Shown one piece after another: positions 41,187 through 49,027 of a stretch of DNA of 64,000 nt. Position 1 is the stretch's first letter. The number at the start of each line of letters is the position of its first letter. This stretch comes from Paenibacillus woosongensis (GTDB taxonomy: Bacteria > Bacillota > Bacilli > Paenibacillales > Paenibacillaceae): positions 62,001-126,000 of the forward strand of contig NZ_WNZW01000005.1 in assembly GCF_009725165.1 (NCBI RefSeq), written 5' to 3'. The position numbers and the translations under genes were made by a program. The notes beneath the pieces are model-generated. The model was not told the origin of the DNA. It ran no database searches and saw only the letters and a list, made by a program, of their open reading frames with translations.

Positions 41187-42938
41187 TTATTTGCATGTTG
41201 ATTCATGAAGCACCAGATCTTCCCTGCAGGTTGCCGTTCTTAGCAGCTGTTCGGCAGCCTGTTCATCCAGCGGCCGGCTGTAATAAAAGCCTTGAATTTG
41301 ATCGCAGCCGATTTCCTGCAGGAATTTGAACTGCTCCTCGGTCTCAACGCCTTCCGCCAGCACGGTCATACCTAAAGATTTGCCCAGCTCGATAATCGAG
41401 CGGAGCAGCGAGCTGTCCCGCTGGGAGGAGGGGGTTTCCTGGATGAATGTCCGATCGATCTTTAGCACCTGCAACGGCAACGTCTTCAAATAGTAAATAG
41501 AGGAATAGCCCGTACCAAAGTCGTCCAGCGACAGGCTAATGCCTTTTTCCTTGAGAGAATCGAGCTTTTCCTTAATCATCATCGGATTATTGATGAGCGA
41601 CTCCGTCAGCTCCAGTTCCAAATATTGCGGGTCTAGTCCAGTCTGCTCCAGTACATGCTTGACCATATGTACAAAATGAGGGTGCCGGAACTGGACCGCA
41701 GAGACGTTCACCGAGATCGGAAGTTTTGGGTATCCGGCATCCTGCCATTTTTTATTCGTGCGGCAAGCCTCCCACAGCACCCATTCTCCCAATTGCACGA
41801 TAAAGCCGGTATCTTCGGCGATCGGAATAAACGAGGCAGGTGAAATGCGCCCCAGTTCGGGATCATTCCAGCGGATCAAGGCCTCTAGTCCGGTAAGCGC
41901 TCTAGTAGCAGCGTCGATTTTTGGCTGATAATGGAGCTCGAACTCTCCTTCGGCGAGGGCCCGCGGCAGCTTTTTCTCGATATTGACCCGCTCCAGCAGC
42001 TTATCCAGCAAGTAATAATCGAAATAGTGCGGTCCGTTGAGCACCTCTATTTTGGCTTCCTTCATCGCAAGCTCGGCGTGCTTGAGCAGAACGGCCGACT
42101 CGCAGCCGTCGTCGGGGTAGAGGCTGATTCCCATCCCGAATCCTAGCGTGATTTCGTCATCAGAGAGAATATATGGCCGTCTTAGCACGTCGTTCAACTC
42201 AATTGCGGTCTCATGAACCTGCAATGGATCGTCGATGCCGGAGAGCAGGACGATAAAATCATCCGCAAAGCTGCGGCAAACCGGCGTTCCCTCCGCCAAG
42301 GTATTCTTGAGTCTCCGCGCTACTTCCTTGAGCAGCTCGTTGCCGGTGCTTTCGCCGTAGCTCTCATTGATGTAACGGAACCGGTTCAGGTTCAAGCGAA
42401 TGACGGCGGCGGTGCGGACACTCATTTCCGGCGCCTGGAATTCTTTCTTCATCGCTTCCCGGAAGCCGTTATTGTTCAGCAGTCCGGTGAGAGGATCGAA
42501 ATAAGAGAGCATTTTGATTCTTTGTTCGGAGGCGTCCCGTTCTTCCATTTCCTTGGTAACATCGAATTGCAGGCCGATGAAATAGGTTGGTTCGCCCTCT
42601 GAGTTAATGACAGGGCAAATAATGAACTGGTTCCAGAACGTACTTCCATCTTTTCTGTAGTTTTTGATCGTCACGGTATCGGTCCGGCCTTCCTTGATCG
42701 CCTGCCGGATAACCTCCAAATGGGCTTCATCCGTCTCTTCGCCTTGTAGAAACCGGCTATTTCGCATGAGCACTTCTTCGCGAGTGTATCCGGTAATCAT
42801 TTCAAAGCCCTGATTGACATAGACGAGCGGGTTATCCTTTAAATTAGGATCGGTAATGGCTAGGCCGATCCCCATCTTATCAATAGATCTCAGCAGAGTG
42901 GCCGAATCGATCAGTGATTCGATACCGGAATGACTCAA
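41187..42938 (-). CDS. LOV-like PAS / degenerate GGDEF / EAL protein, predicted c-di-GMP phosphodiesterase
   Basis: A 583-residue cytoplasmic protein. Residues about 10-128 are a LOV-type flavin domain very like YtvA: VYVNQGFEMITGY, then MRNSRFLQGEETD, NYRKDGSTFWNQF and YFIGLQFDVT. The flavin-contacting Asn93, Asn103 and Gln124 are kept, but the adduct-forming Cys of RNCRFLQ is Ser61. The GGDEF domain (about 140-300) is degenerate, with SFADDF at 223-228 in place of GGDEF and a lost metal Asp (LNLNRF). The EAL domain (about 315-575) looks intact: LEALIRW, LELTES, LDDFGTGYSS, LKIDRTF, EGVET. The start is TTG behind GAGGGGG; the open frame extends 35 codons upstream without a ribosome site. Confidence 0.92.
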   Translation of the reverse strand: MSHSGIESLIDSATLLRSIDKMGIGLAITDPNLKDNPLVYVNQGFEMITGYTREEVLMRNSRFLQGEETDEAHLEVIRQAIKEGRTDTVTIKNYRKDGSTFWNQFIICPVINSEGEPTYFIGLQFDVTKEMEERDASEQRIKMLSYFDPLTGLLNNNGFREAMKKEFQAPEMSVRTAAVIRLNLNRFRYINESYGESTGNELLKEVARRLKNTLAEGTPVCRSFADDFIVLLSGIDDPLQVHETAIELNDVLRRPYILSDDEITLGFGMGISLYPDDGCESAVLLKHAELAMKEAKIEVLNGPHYFDYYLLDKLLERVNIEKKLPRALAEGEFELHYQPKIDAATRALTGLEALIRWNDPELGRISPASFIPIAEDTGFIVQLGEWVLWEACRTNKKWQDAGYPKLPISVNVSAVQFRHPHFVHMVKHVLEQTGLDPQYLELELTESLINNPMMIKEKLDSLKEKGISLSLDDFGTGYSSIYYLKTLPLQVLKIDRTFIQETPSSQRDSSLLRSIIELGKSLGMTVLAEGVETEEQFKFLQEIGCDQIQGFYYSRPLDEQAAEQLLRTATCREDLVLHESTCK

Positions 42939-43244
42939 TATATTAGCCCCCTCAAGTTGACCGCGAATTATGTAGGACTTATGGAATAAGCATATTGGAT
43001 TATGCCTTAAAAATATCATATTGCGGAAGGTGCAGGAAATCAATGGATAGTGTATATGAAAATCAGGAAAAATGGAGCTATTTGTCGAATTTATTCAATT
43101 CCTTTGGACATTTAAAAGGGGCAGGACCGTGTTATAGCTTCCGGACGGACCGGAATTTCGTGTAAGGTCACTAAATTTTGTATTGGTTTGACGGGATAAT
43201 TCGCTTCATTTTAAGATTTAAACAAGTTTTTAAGCTTAAAGTTG

Positions 43245-43292
43245 AAAGCGCATACGAAAGGGCCCCCTATCCCTGGAGTAGGCGCTTTTCTC
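43245..43292 (+). promoter_or_regulatory. Leader hairpin and cre-like site upstream of the GH30 gene
   Basis: The 383-base gap 42939-43321 holds no gene. Near its end AAAGCGCATAC (43245-43255) pairs with GTAGGCGCTTT (43278-43288), then TCTCC. This is a terminator-like hairpin 34 bases before the GH30 start. Its left arm overlaps TGAAAGCGCATACG (43243-43256), which matches the catabolite-response consensus at all but two positions. Either attenuation or CcpA control is possible; neither is proven. Confidence 0.35.
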
Positions 43293-43321
43293 CATGATAC
43301 TAAACAAGGAGTGGGTAGGAC

Positions 43322-44671
43322 ATGGCCAGACAAGCAAAATGCATTGTAACATCCAAGCAAACGAATGAACGCCTCAAGGAGCAGGGTAAGGTGTCATTTC
43401 AGCCAAAGGCTGAGGGACAGAGTGCCGATTTAGAGCTTCAGCCGGGCTTGCGTTACCAGCGGATCCTGGGATTTGGCGGAGCATTTACGGAGGCAGCCGC
43501 TTATACGCTGTCCCGCATGAGCCCGGATAAACGGGAGGAGGTCATTCGCAGCTATTATGATCCGCAGGAGGGGATCGGTTATACGATCGGCCGTGTGCAT
43601 ATCCATAGCTGTGACTTCGCTCTGGAGAACTATACTTACGTGGAGGATTACGATACCGAGCTGAAGACGTTTGACATATCCAGGGATCGTAAATGGGTTC
43701 TTCCTCTGGTTAAGGATGCGGTCCGCACCCGAGGCGGGGATATTACGATGCTGGCCTCGCCATGGAGTCCGCCAGCCTGGATGAAGACGAACGGGGATAT
43801 GAATCATGGAGGAGCGCTTAAGCCGGAATACCGCGAGGCATGGGCGCGTTACTATACGAAATTTATCGAAGCGTACCGCGAGGAGGGCGTGCCGATTTGG
43901 GGAATTACCGTCCAGAACGAGCCGGCGGCGGTTCAGACCTGGGATTCCTGCATTTACAGCGCCGAGGAGGAACGGGATTTCATTAAAGATCATTTAGGCC
44001 CTGCGATGCATGCTGCCGGTATGCAGGATGTGAACATTCTCATTTGGGATCATAACCGGGATATTATGGTGGAGCGTGCAAGTGTGGTGCTGTCCGATCC
44101 AGAGGCGGCGAAGTACGTCTGGGGAACGGGCTTCCACTGGTATGTGAGCGAAGATTTCGACAATGTCGGCAAAGTGCATGATTTGTTCCCGGACAAAGGC
44201 CTCCTCTTCACGGAAGGCTGCCAGGAGGGCGGCGTGAAGCTGGGGGAATGGTTTACCGGCGAACGCTATGGCAGGAACATGATTGGGGATTTGAATAACT
44301 GGACGGAAGGCTATCTTGACTGGAATATCGTGCTGGATGAGACGGGCGGACCGAACCATGTGAACAATCTGTGCGATGCACCGATCATTGCCGACACGGT
44401 TACAAATACGCTCCATTATAACAGCTCCTATTATTACATCGGTCATTTCAGCAAATTCATCGCTCCGGGAGCGGAACGCATCGGCTTGGAGTCGCGGACA
44501 GCAGGCGTGCTCTCCACGGCGTTTGCCAATCCGGATGGGACGATTGCTGTTGTTGTCATGAATGAAAGCGAGGAGCTGCGGAGCTTTACGCTTGGCTTGG
44601 GAGCTGAGGTGCTGGAGGCACGGCTTGAGCCGCACTCCATCATCACTTATGTCATCGATCATAAGGAGTAG
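43322..44671 (+). CDS. GH30 glycosidase (glucosylceramidase/beta-glucosidase-like)
   Basis: A 449-residue enzyme with a TIM barrel and beta-sandwich. GH30 marks are RILGFGGAFTEAAAYTLS at the start, TMLASPWSPPAWMKTNGDM, the acid/base Glu in ITVQNEPAAVQTWDSC, and the nucleophile Glu in LLFTEGCQEGG. The overall pattern is that of GH30 subfamilies 1-3 (beta-glucosidase, glucosylceramidase, beta-1,6-glucanase), not of the xylanase subfamily 8. No signal peptide is seen, so it acts inside the cell on an imported oligosaccharide. CAAGGAGTGGG precedes the ATG. It has its own terminator but neighbours an ABC system that may supply its substrate. Confidence 0.9.
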   Translation: MARQAKCIVTSKQTNERLKEQGKVSFQPKAEGQSADLELQPGLRYQRILGFGGAFTEAAAYTLSRMSPDKREEVIRSYYDPQEGIGYTIGRVHIHSCDFALENYTYVEDYDTELKTFDISRDRKWVLPLVKDAVRTRGGDITMLASPWSPPAWMKTNGDMNHGGALKPEYREAWARYYTKFIEAYREEGVPIWGITVQNEPAAVQTWDSCIYSAEEERDFIKDHLGPAMHAAGMQDVNILIWDHNRDIMVERASVVLSDPEAAKYVWGTGFHWYVSEDFDNVGKVHDLFPDKGLLFTEGCQEGGVKLGEWFTGERYGRNMIGDLNNWTEGYLDWNIVLDETGGPNHVNNLCDAPIIADTVTNTLHYNSSYYYIGHFSKFIAPGAERIGLESRTAGVLSTAFANPDGTIAVVVMNESEELRSFTLGLGAEVLEARLEPHSIITYVIDHKE

Positions 44672-44681
44672 ATAGAACTAT

Positions 44682-44745
44682 AAATCCCTCTTTGCGGGGC
44701 CTGGCGATCATTAGCCAGCTGCTGCAAGGGGATTTTGAATTTTTA
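44682..44745 (+). terminator. Terminator after the GH30 gene
   Basis: AAATCCC, TTGC and GCCTGGC pair with GCCAGC, GCAA and GGGGATTT in one long interrupted stem, followed by TGAATTTTTA. Confidence 0.7.
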
Positions 44746-44826
44746 GGGCCGAAATTTGGGACCCCTCATACGAAATCTGAAGCCTTACGGCCTAAGGGGA
44801 TAGATCGTACAATAAATTCAAACGGA

Positions 44827-44840
44827 TGAAAATGCTTTCA
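44827..44840 (+). promoter_or_regulatory. Putative cre (CcpA) site upstream of the second ABC operon
   Basis: TGAAAATGCTTTCA is a near-palindrome matching the consensus TGWAANCGNTNWCA at all fixed positions but one (T for C at position 7). It lies 43 bases before the permease start. Carbon-catabolite control of a sugar transporter would be expected. Confidence 0.5.
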
Positions 44841-44883
44841 TGGAAACGCATAGGAACGAAACGAACAGCTTGGAGGTCAAACT

Positions 44884-45861
44884 ATGGAACTAGAGCAGAG
44901 TGCCGAACCGGCCGCATTGTCGAAGATGGAGCATATGCTCCATGAGCCGCCACGCCGGAACTGGCTGAGGAAGCTGTACAGGCAAAGGCATATTCAAGTG
45001 ATGGCTCTGCTGGGCATCGCCTGGATCATTCTATTCAACTACGTACCGATGTACGGAATCATTATCGCTTTTAAGGATTACAGAATTATCAGAACCATTG
45101 CCGAGGCGCCTTGGGTAGGGCTTGAGCATTTTAAAGCCTTCTTCGAGGACGATAATTTCGTGAACGTCATGAAGAACACGCTGGGTATCAGCCTGATCAA
45201 GCTGATCATCGGTTTTCCGCTGCCGATCATCTTTGCCTTATTTCTGAATGAAATACGCTCGCTTCGCTATAAGAAGGCGATCCAGACGATATCTTACTTG
45301 CCGCACTTCCTGTCCTGGGTCGTTCTCGGCGGGATATTGACGACTTGGCTGGCGGACGTGGGAATCATCAACAATATCTTGTTGGCGCTCAACCTGATTA
45401 AAGAACCGATTTCTTATCTTGCCGAGCCGGACTATTTCTGGGGAATCATCATTACGTCCGATATCTGGAAGGAACTGGGCTGGTCAGCGATTATTTATCT
45501 GGCAGCTATCTCCAGCGTATCGCCCGATTTGTATGAAGCCGCTACGATTGACGGGGCGGGAAGGTTTCAGAAAATGTGGTACGTCACGCTGCCATCGATC
45601 AAGGGAACGATTTCGATCCTGTTCATTCTGGCTGTCAGCGGCGTCCTGAATTCCAATTTCGATCAAATTCTGGTGCTGCGCAACGCTCTCAACGAGAGCG
45701 CCAGCAATGTCATCGATATTTATGTGTACCAGACAGGGATGCTGTCCGGACGCTTTTCCTACTCCACTGCGGTTGGTCTGTTCAAATCGGTGATAGCCCT
45801 GATCCTGCTGCTGATCGCGAACAGCGTAACCAAGAAGCTGAATAATACATCACTCTTCTAG
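44884..45861 (+). CDS. LplB-type ABC sugar permease
   Basis: A 325-residue permease with six membrane segments after a charged N-terminus of about 35 residues. Landmarks are LLGIAWIILFNYVPMYGIIIAFKDY, the usual opening of LplB proteins, and the EAA loop PDLYEAATIDGAGRFQKMWYVTLP. GCTTGGAGGTC precedes the ATG. It pairs with the YtcP-type permease 18 bases downstream. Systems of this kind import complex oligosaccharides in Paenibacillus and lack their own ATPase gene. Confidence 0.95.
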   Translation: MELEQSAEPAALSKMEHMLHEPPRRNWLRKLYRQRHIQVMALLGIAWIILFNYVPMYGIIIAFKDYRIIRTIAEAPWVGLEHFKAFFEDDNFVNVMKNTLGISLIKLIIGFPLPIIFALFLNEIRSLRYKKAIQTISYLPHFLSWVVLGGILTTWLADVGIINNILLALNLIKEPISYLAEPDYFWGIIITSDIWKELGWSAIIYLAAISSVSPDLYEAATIDGAGRFQKMWYVTLPSIKGTISILFILAVSGVLNSNFDQILVLRNALNESASNVIDIYVYQTGMLSGRFSYSTAVGLFKSVIALILLLIANSVTKKLNNTSLF

Positions 45862-45879
45862 AGAAGGAGCCGAGCGGAC

Positions 45880-46767
45880 ATGCTGAGTCTCAATCGTAAG
45901 ACCAAGGGAGAAGCCCTCTTCGACCTGTTGAATAATATTGGAATGCTGTTGATATGCTTCGTAACTTTATACCCGATCTGGTATGTCGTCGTAAACTCGC
46001 TGAACGAGGGCGTGGACGGCATGCGCGGCGGAATTTATTGGTGGCCCCGGATATTCAGCTTTGAAAATTATATGGGCGTCTTCCGGAATCCTGGCATTAT
46101 GACGGCGATGGGCGTTACGGTTGCCAAGACGCTGCTGGGGACGGTCCTCCATGTGTTTTTTACGGCGATGGTCGCTTATGCCTTCTCCAGGCGGGAGCTG
46201 ATCGGGGGCAAGATTTATATTTTTATCGGTACGGTAACGCTGTTTTTTGGCGGGGGATTGATACCTACCTACCTGCTGATGAAGGATTTACACCTGCTGG
46301 ACAATTTTCTCGTATATATTATTCCGGTTATGTTCAGTTTCTTTGATCTCATCATCTTCATGACCTTCTTCCGGGAAATTCCGGATGGGCTGGAGGAAGC
46401 GGCGGAAATTGACGGGGCCAACGATTGGTCGATTTTTGTCCGAATTATCATTCCGGTGTCGATGCCGGTCATCGCTACAATCTCACTGTTCCACGGCGTG
46501 TATCAATGGAATGATTACTTCACCGGAGTGATTTACATGAACAATATGGATTTGCAGCCGATTCAGACCTATTTATACAGGGTCGTGGCCCAGTCGAGCT
46601 CAAATCAGATGGTGGCTCAAATCCCGGGTGGCATTGGCAAAACCGTAACATCGCAATCCATTAAGCTGGCGACGATGGTCGTCACCACGATGCCGATCGT
46701 TTTCGTCTACCCATTCCTGCAGCGCTATTTTGTTAAGGGGATGATGATTGGTTCGATCAAAGGGTAA
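45880..46767 (+). CDS. YtcP-type ABC sugar permease
   Basis: A 295-residue partner permease. It begins LFDLLNNIGMLLICFVTLYPIWYVVVNSLN, typical of YtcP, and has the EAA loop EEAAEIDGANDWSIFVRIIIP. The long outside loop between the last two membrane segments (QSSSNQMVAQIPGGIGKTVTSQSIKLA) is also a family mark. AGAAGGAG precedes the ATG. It is followed by the binding-protein gene. Confidence 0.95.
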   Translation: MLSLNRKTKGEALFDLLNNIGMLLICFVTLYPIWYVVVNSLNEGVDGMRGGIYWWPRIFSFENYMGVFRNPGIMTAMGVTVAKTLLGTVLHVFFTAMVAYAFSRRELIGGKIYIFIGTVTLFFGGGLIPTYLLMKDLHLLDNFLVYIIPVMFSFFDLIIFMTFFREIPDGLEEAAEIDGANDWSIFVRIIIPVSMPVIATISLFHGVYQWNDYFTGVIYMNNMDLQPIQTYLYRVVAQSSSNQMVAQIPGGIGKTVTSQSIKLATMVVTTMPIVFVYPFLQRYFVKGMMIGSIKG

Positions 46768-46903
46768 GGCTGAAGGCGGGAGGCAGTTAATGGATGTCAG
46801 AAGCCTTCCGCTTCCAAGTGGTAGTCCCTCTTGCTAAATTATAGTGATCCGTTAGTGAGAGTCATATTATACTTAATTCAGTGAAGAAAAGGGGTAATCT
46901 TGC

Positions 46904-48580
46904 ATGATGGCGAAGCCTAAGACAAAGAGTTTTGCAATGCTTCTCTGCGCGCTGCTGCTAGTTTTGTCGACAGCATGTTCCAGCGGAGGCGGAGGCAAGA
47001 ACGGGAACGGCGCTGAGCAGCCGAATGGGGAACAGCCGGCCGAGGAAGTGAAATTGACGGAAAATGATCCGGGCTGGAAAGTAGATACGTCGCCGATTAC
47101 ATTTGACTGGTATATTAACTTTTCCTGGTTCCCGAACAAATGGGGCGTAGATATTACGAGTCAATACGTGACGGAGAAGACGGGGGTTAACGTAAACTTC
47201 ATCGTTCCGGCTGGTAATGAGGCGGAGAAAATGAATACGATGATCGCTTCCGGCAACCTTCCGGACTTCATTACGCTGGGCTGGTATGAAGACGCTGTCA
47301 AGCAAATGATCGAGGGCGGCCTGGTGCTGCCGCTCAATGAGCTGGCCGATCAATATGATCCTTATTTCTATAAGGTAACGGACCCGGCGAAGGTTGCGTG
47401 GTATACGCAGGAGGACGGTAATATTTATGGATACCCGAACTCATCCTCCTCGCCTGAGGACTATAAGAAATTCGGGGATAACCTGACTTCGACGCAGACA
47501 TTCCTGGTGCGCAAGGATATGTATGAAGCGCTGGGCAGCCCGGACATGCGGACGCCGGAAGGATTTCTAAAGGCGCTTGATGATGCCAAAAAAATGTTCC
47601 CGAGCATTAACGGGCAGCCGCTAATTCCGCTGGGTATGTACGATTTCCACGAGAAGGGCAATGCGTCTTTCGAGCATTACATTCAGAATTTCCTGGCGGT
47701 GCCTCATGAGAAGGATGGCAAGCTGAACGACAGATTCACCGATCCTGATTTCGTAAAATGGCTGAAGACGATACGTAAAGCCAATGAAATGGGATTGCTG
47801 GCTAAGGATGTCTTCATCGATAAGCGTCCGCAAATGGAGGAGAAAATTGCTCAAGGCCGTTACTTTGCAATGCTGTACTCGAGATCGGATTTAGCGGCCC
47901 AGCAAAATGCATTGTATGCTGAAGATCCGAATTCCGTATATATTGCGGTAGACGGTCCGGCGAACTCCAACCTGGATCAGCCTACGCTGGCGGGGCCATC
48001 GATTTCCGGCTGGACGGTCACTTTAATTTCCAAGAACGTGAAGGACAAAGCGCGGGCCATCCGTTTCCTTGATTACATGATTTCGGAAGAAGGCCAGCGG
48101 GATACTTTCCTCGGGAAGCAAGGCGTAACCTGGGATACGATCGATGGTAAGGATCAGTTCCTGCCGGAGGTCGAGGAATTGCTGAACAGCGACCGCAGCG
48201 CGTTCGATAAGAAGTATGGCGCTTCCCATACGTTCTGGATGCTGATGGATACGAACATGACTCCGGCCTGGGCGCCGCCAGCGGTTGAACCGTTCAAGCA
48301 AATGGAAGACTGGACTCGCGGCAAGACGGTGAGCCTCTCGCAATATGATCAGATCGATCCAGTCGGCAATTCCGACGAAGGCATTATGAATACGAAAATT
48401 CTGCAGGAGTGGGGCAAGGTATTGCCTAAACTGCTGTTGGCCAAATCGGATGAGGAGTTCGATCAAATCTGGGAGGCTTATTTGAAGAAGCGCGACGAGC
48501 TTGGCTTTGCTAAGGTTCAGGCATACAAGCAGCAGAAGTTCGAAGAGAATGTGAAGAAGCTTGCCGAATTCATTCAATAG
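46904..48580 (+). CDS. LipO-type ABC substrate-binding lipoprotein
   Basis: A 558-residue extracellular binding protein. The lipobox is LSTAC (Cys25), then a Gly/Asn-rich linker. The mature protein has FDWYINFSWFPNKWGVDITSQYVTEKTG and NTMIASGNLPDFITLGW, characteristic of the large binding proteins that go with LplB/YtcP permeases. The start is ATG (two in tandem) with AAAAGGGG upstream. It completes the transporter whose expression is probably controlled by the YesMN pair downstream. Confidence 0.95.
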   Translation: MMAKPKTKSFAMLLCALLLVLSTACSSGGGGKNGNGAEQPNGEQPAEEVKLTENDPGWKVDTSPITFDWYINFSWFPNKWGVDITSQYVTEKTGVNVNFIVPAGNEAEKMNTMIASGNLPDFITLGWYEDAVKQMIEGGLVLPLNELADQYDPYFYKVTDPAKVAWYTQEDGNIYGYPNSSSSPEDYKKFGDNLTSTQTFLVRKDMYEALGSPDMRTPEGFLKALDDAKKMFPSINGQPLIPLGMYDFHEKGNASFEHYIQNFLAVPHEKDGKLNDRFTDPDFVKWLKTIRKANEMGLLAKDVFIDKRPQMEEKIAQGRYFAMLYSRSDLAAQQNALYAEDPNSVYIAVDGPANSNLDQPTLAGPSISGWTVTLISKNVKDKARAIRFLDYMISEEGQRDTFLGKQGVTWDTIDGKDQFLPEVEELLNSDRSAFDKKYGASHTFWMLMDTNMTPAWAPPAVEPFKQMEDWTRGKTVSLSQYDQIDPVGNSDEGIMNTKILQEWGKVLPKLLLAKSDEEFDQIWEAYLKKRDELGFAKVQAYKQQKFEENVKKLAEFIQ

Positions 48581-48601
48581 TTGAATAGCCTGTTTTGCTA
48601 C

Positions 48602-48652
48602 GGGGTACCCCATGTCGGTCTTGGCCGAATGGGGGCCCCTTTGGCCGTATTT
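48602..48652 (+). terminator. GC-rich hairpin after the binding-protein gene
   Basis: GGGG-TA-CCCCAT with ATGGGGG-CCCC, and CGG/CCG beneath the loop, form a strong stem. The tail TTTGGCCGTATTTT is only moderately T-rich, so termination is probable but not certain. Confidence 0.55.
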
Positions 48653-48696
48653 TCAAGAATTATAGCATTTTGCAAGAAGGCCGCAGCTTTTTGATA

Positions 48697-48720
48697 AAAT
48701 CCATTTATATAAATGGATTT
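48697..48720. repeat. 24-base perfect palindrome
   Basis: AAATCCATTTAT followed by its exact complement, centred at 48708/48709. It lies in a 447-base gap (48581-49027) that has no gene. The palindrome is followed by GTAGCAGTTAG, resembling the AGTTAG-containing repeat near 21.6 kb, so it probably belongs to a dispersed palindrome family. Confidence 0.6.
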
Positions 48721-48891
48721 GTAGCAGTTAGTTTTTGCAATAGAGAAGGGAAGGCAGATTTAAATGGATTTCATGTCGTTAAAAGCAGGGAAATGGCCAA
48801 TCATGGGCTGGATACTTGATTTTAGGTGCGTAAAATCCATCTAATCCCCTGAAAGCTTCGCTTAGAGTGAATTTAGTTACAAGAATTCCAT

Positions 48892-48979
48892 TTAGTGTAC
48901 CTGATAGTTTGATAAATGCGTCTTAGTGTACCGGCCGCAGTGTAAGCATCTTAGTGTACCGACAGTTTGGCAAATGCGA
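48892..48979 (+). repeat. Direct repeats with core TTAGTGTACC, upstream of the second YesM gene
   Basis: TTAGTGTACC occurs at 48892, 48923 and 48951. Copies 1 and 3 are followed by near-identical extensions, TGATAGTTTGATAAATGCG and GACAGTTTGGCAAATGCGA, making two 29-base repeats with a truncated copy between them. The array ends 48 bases before the kinase start. It may be an intergenic repeat family or tandem regulator sites. Confidence 0.65.
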
Positions 48980-49027
48980 CAGTGATTTTATATAGCGTAT
49001 TTCCGCGCAGAACAGGAAGTGCAGAGG

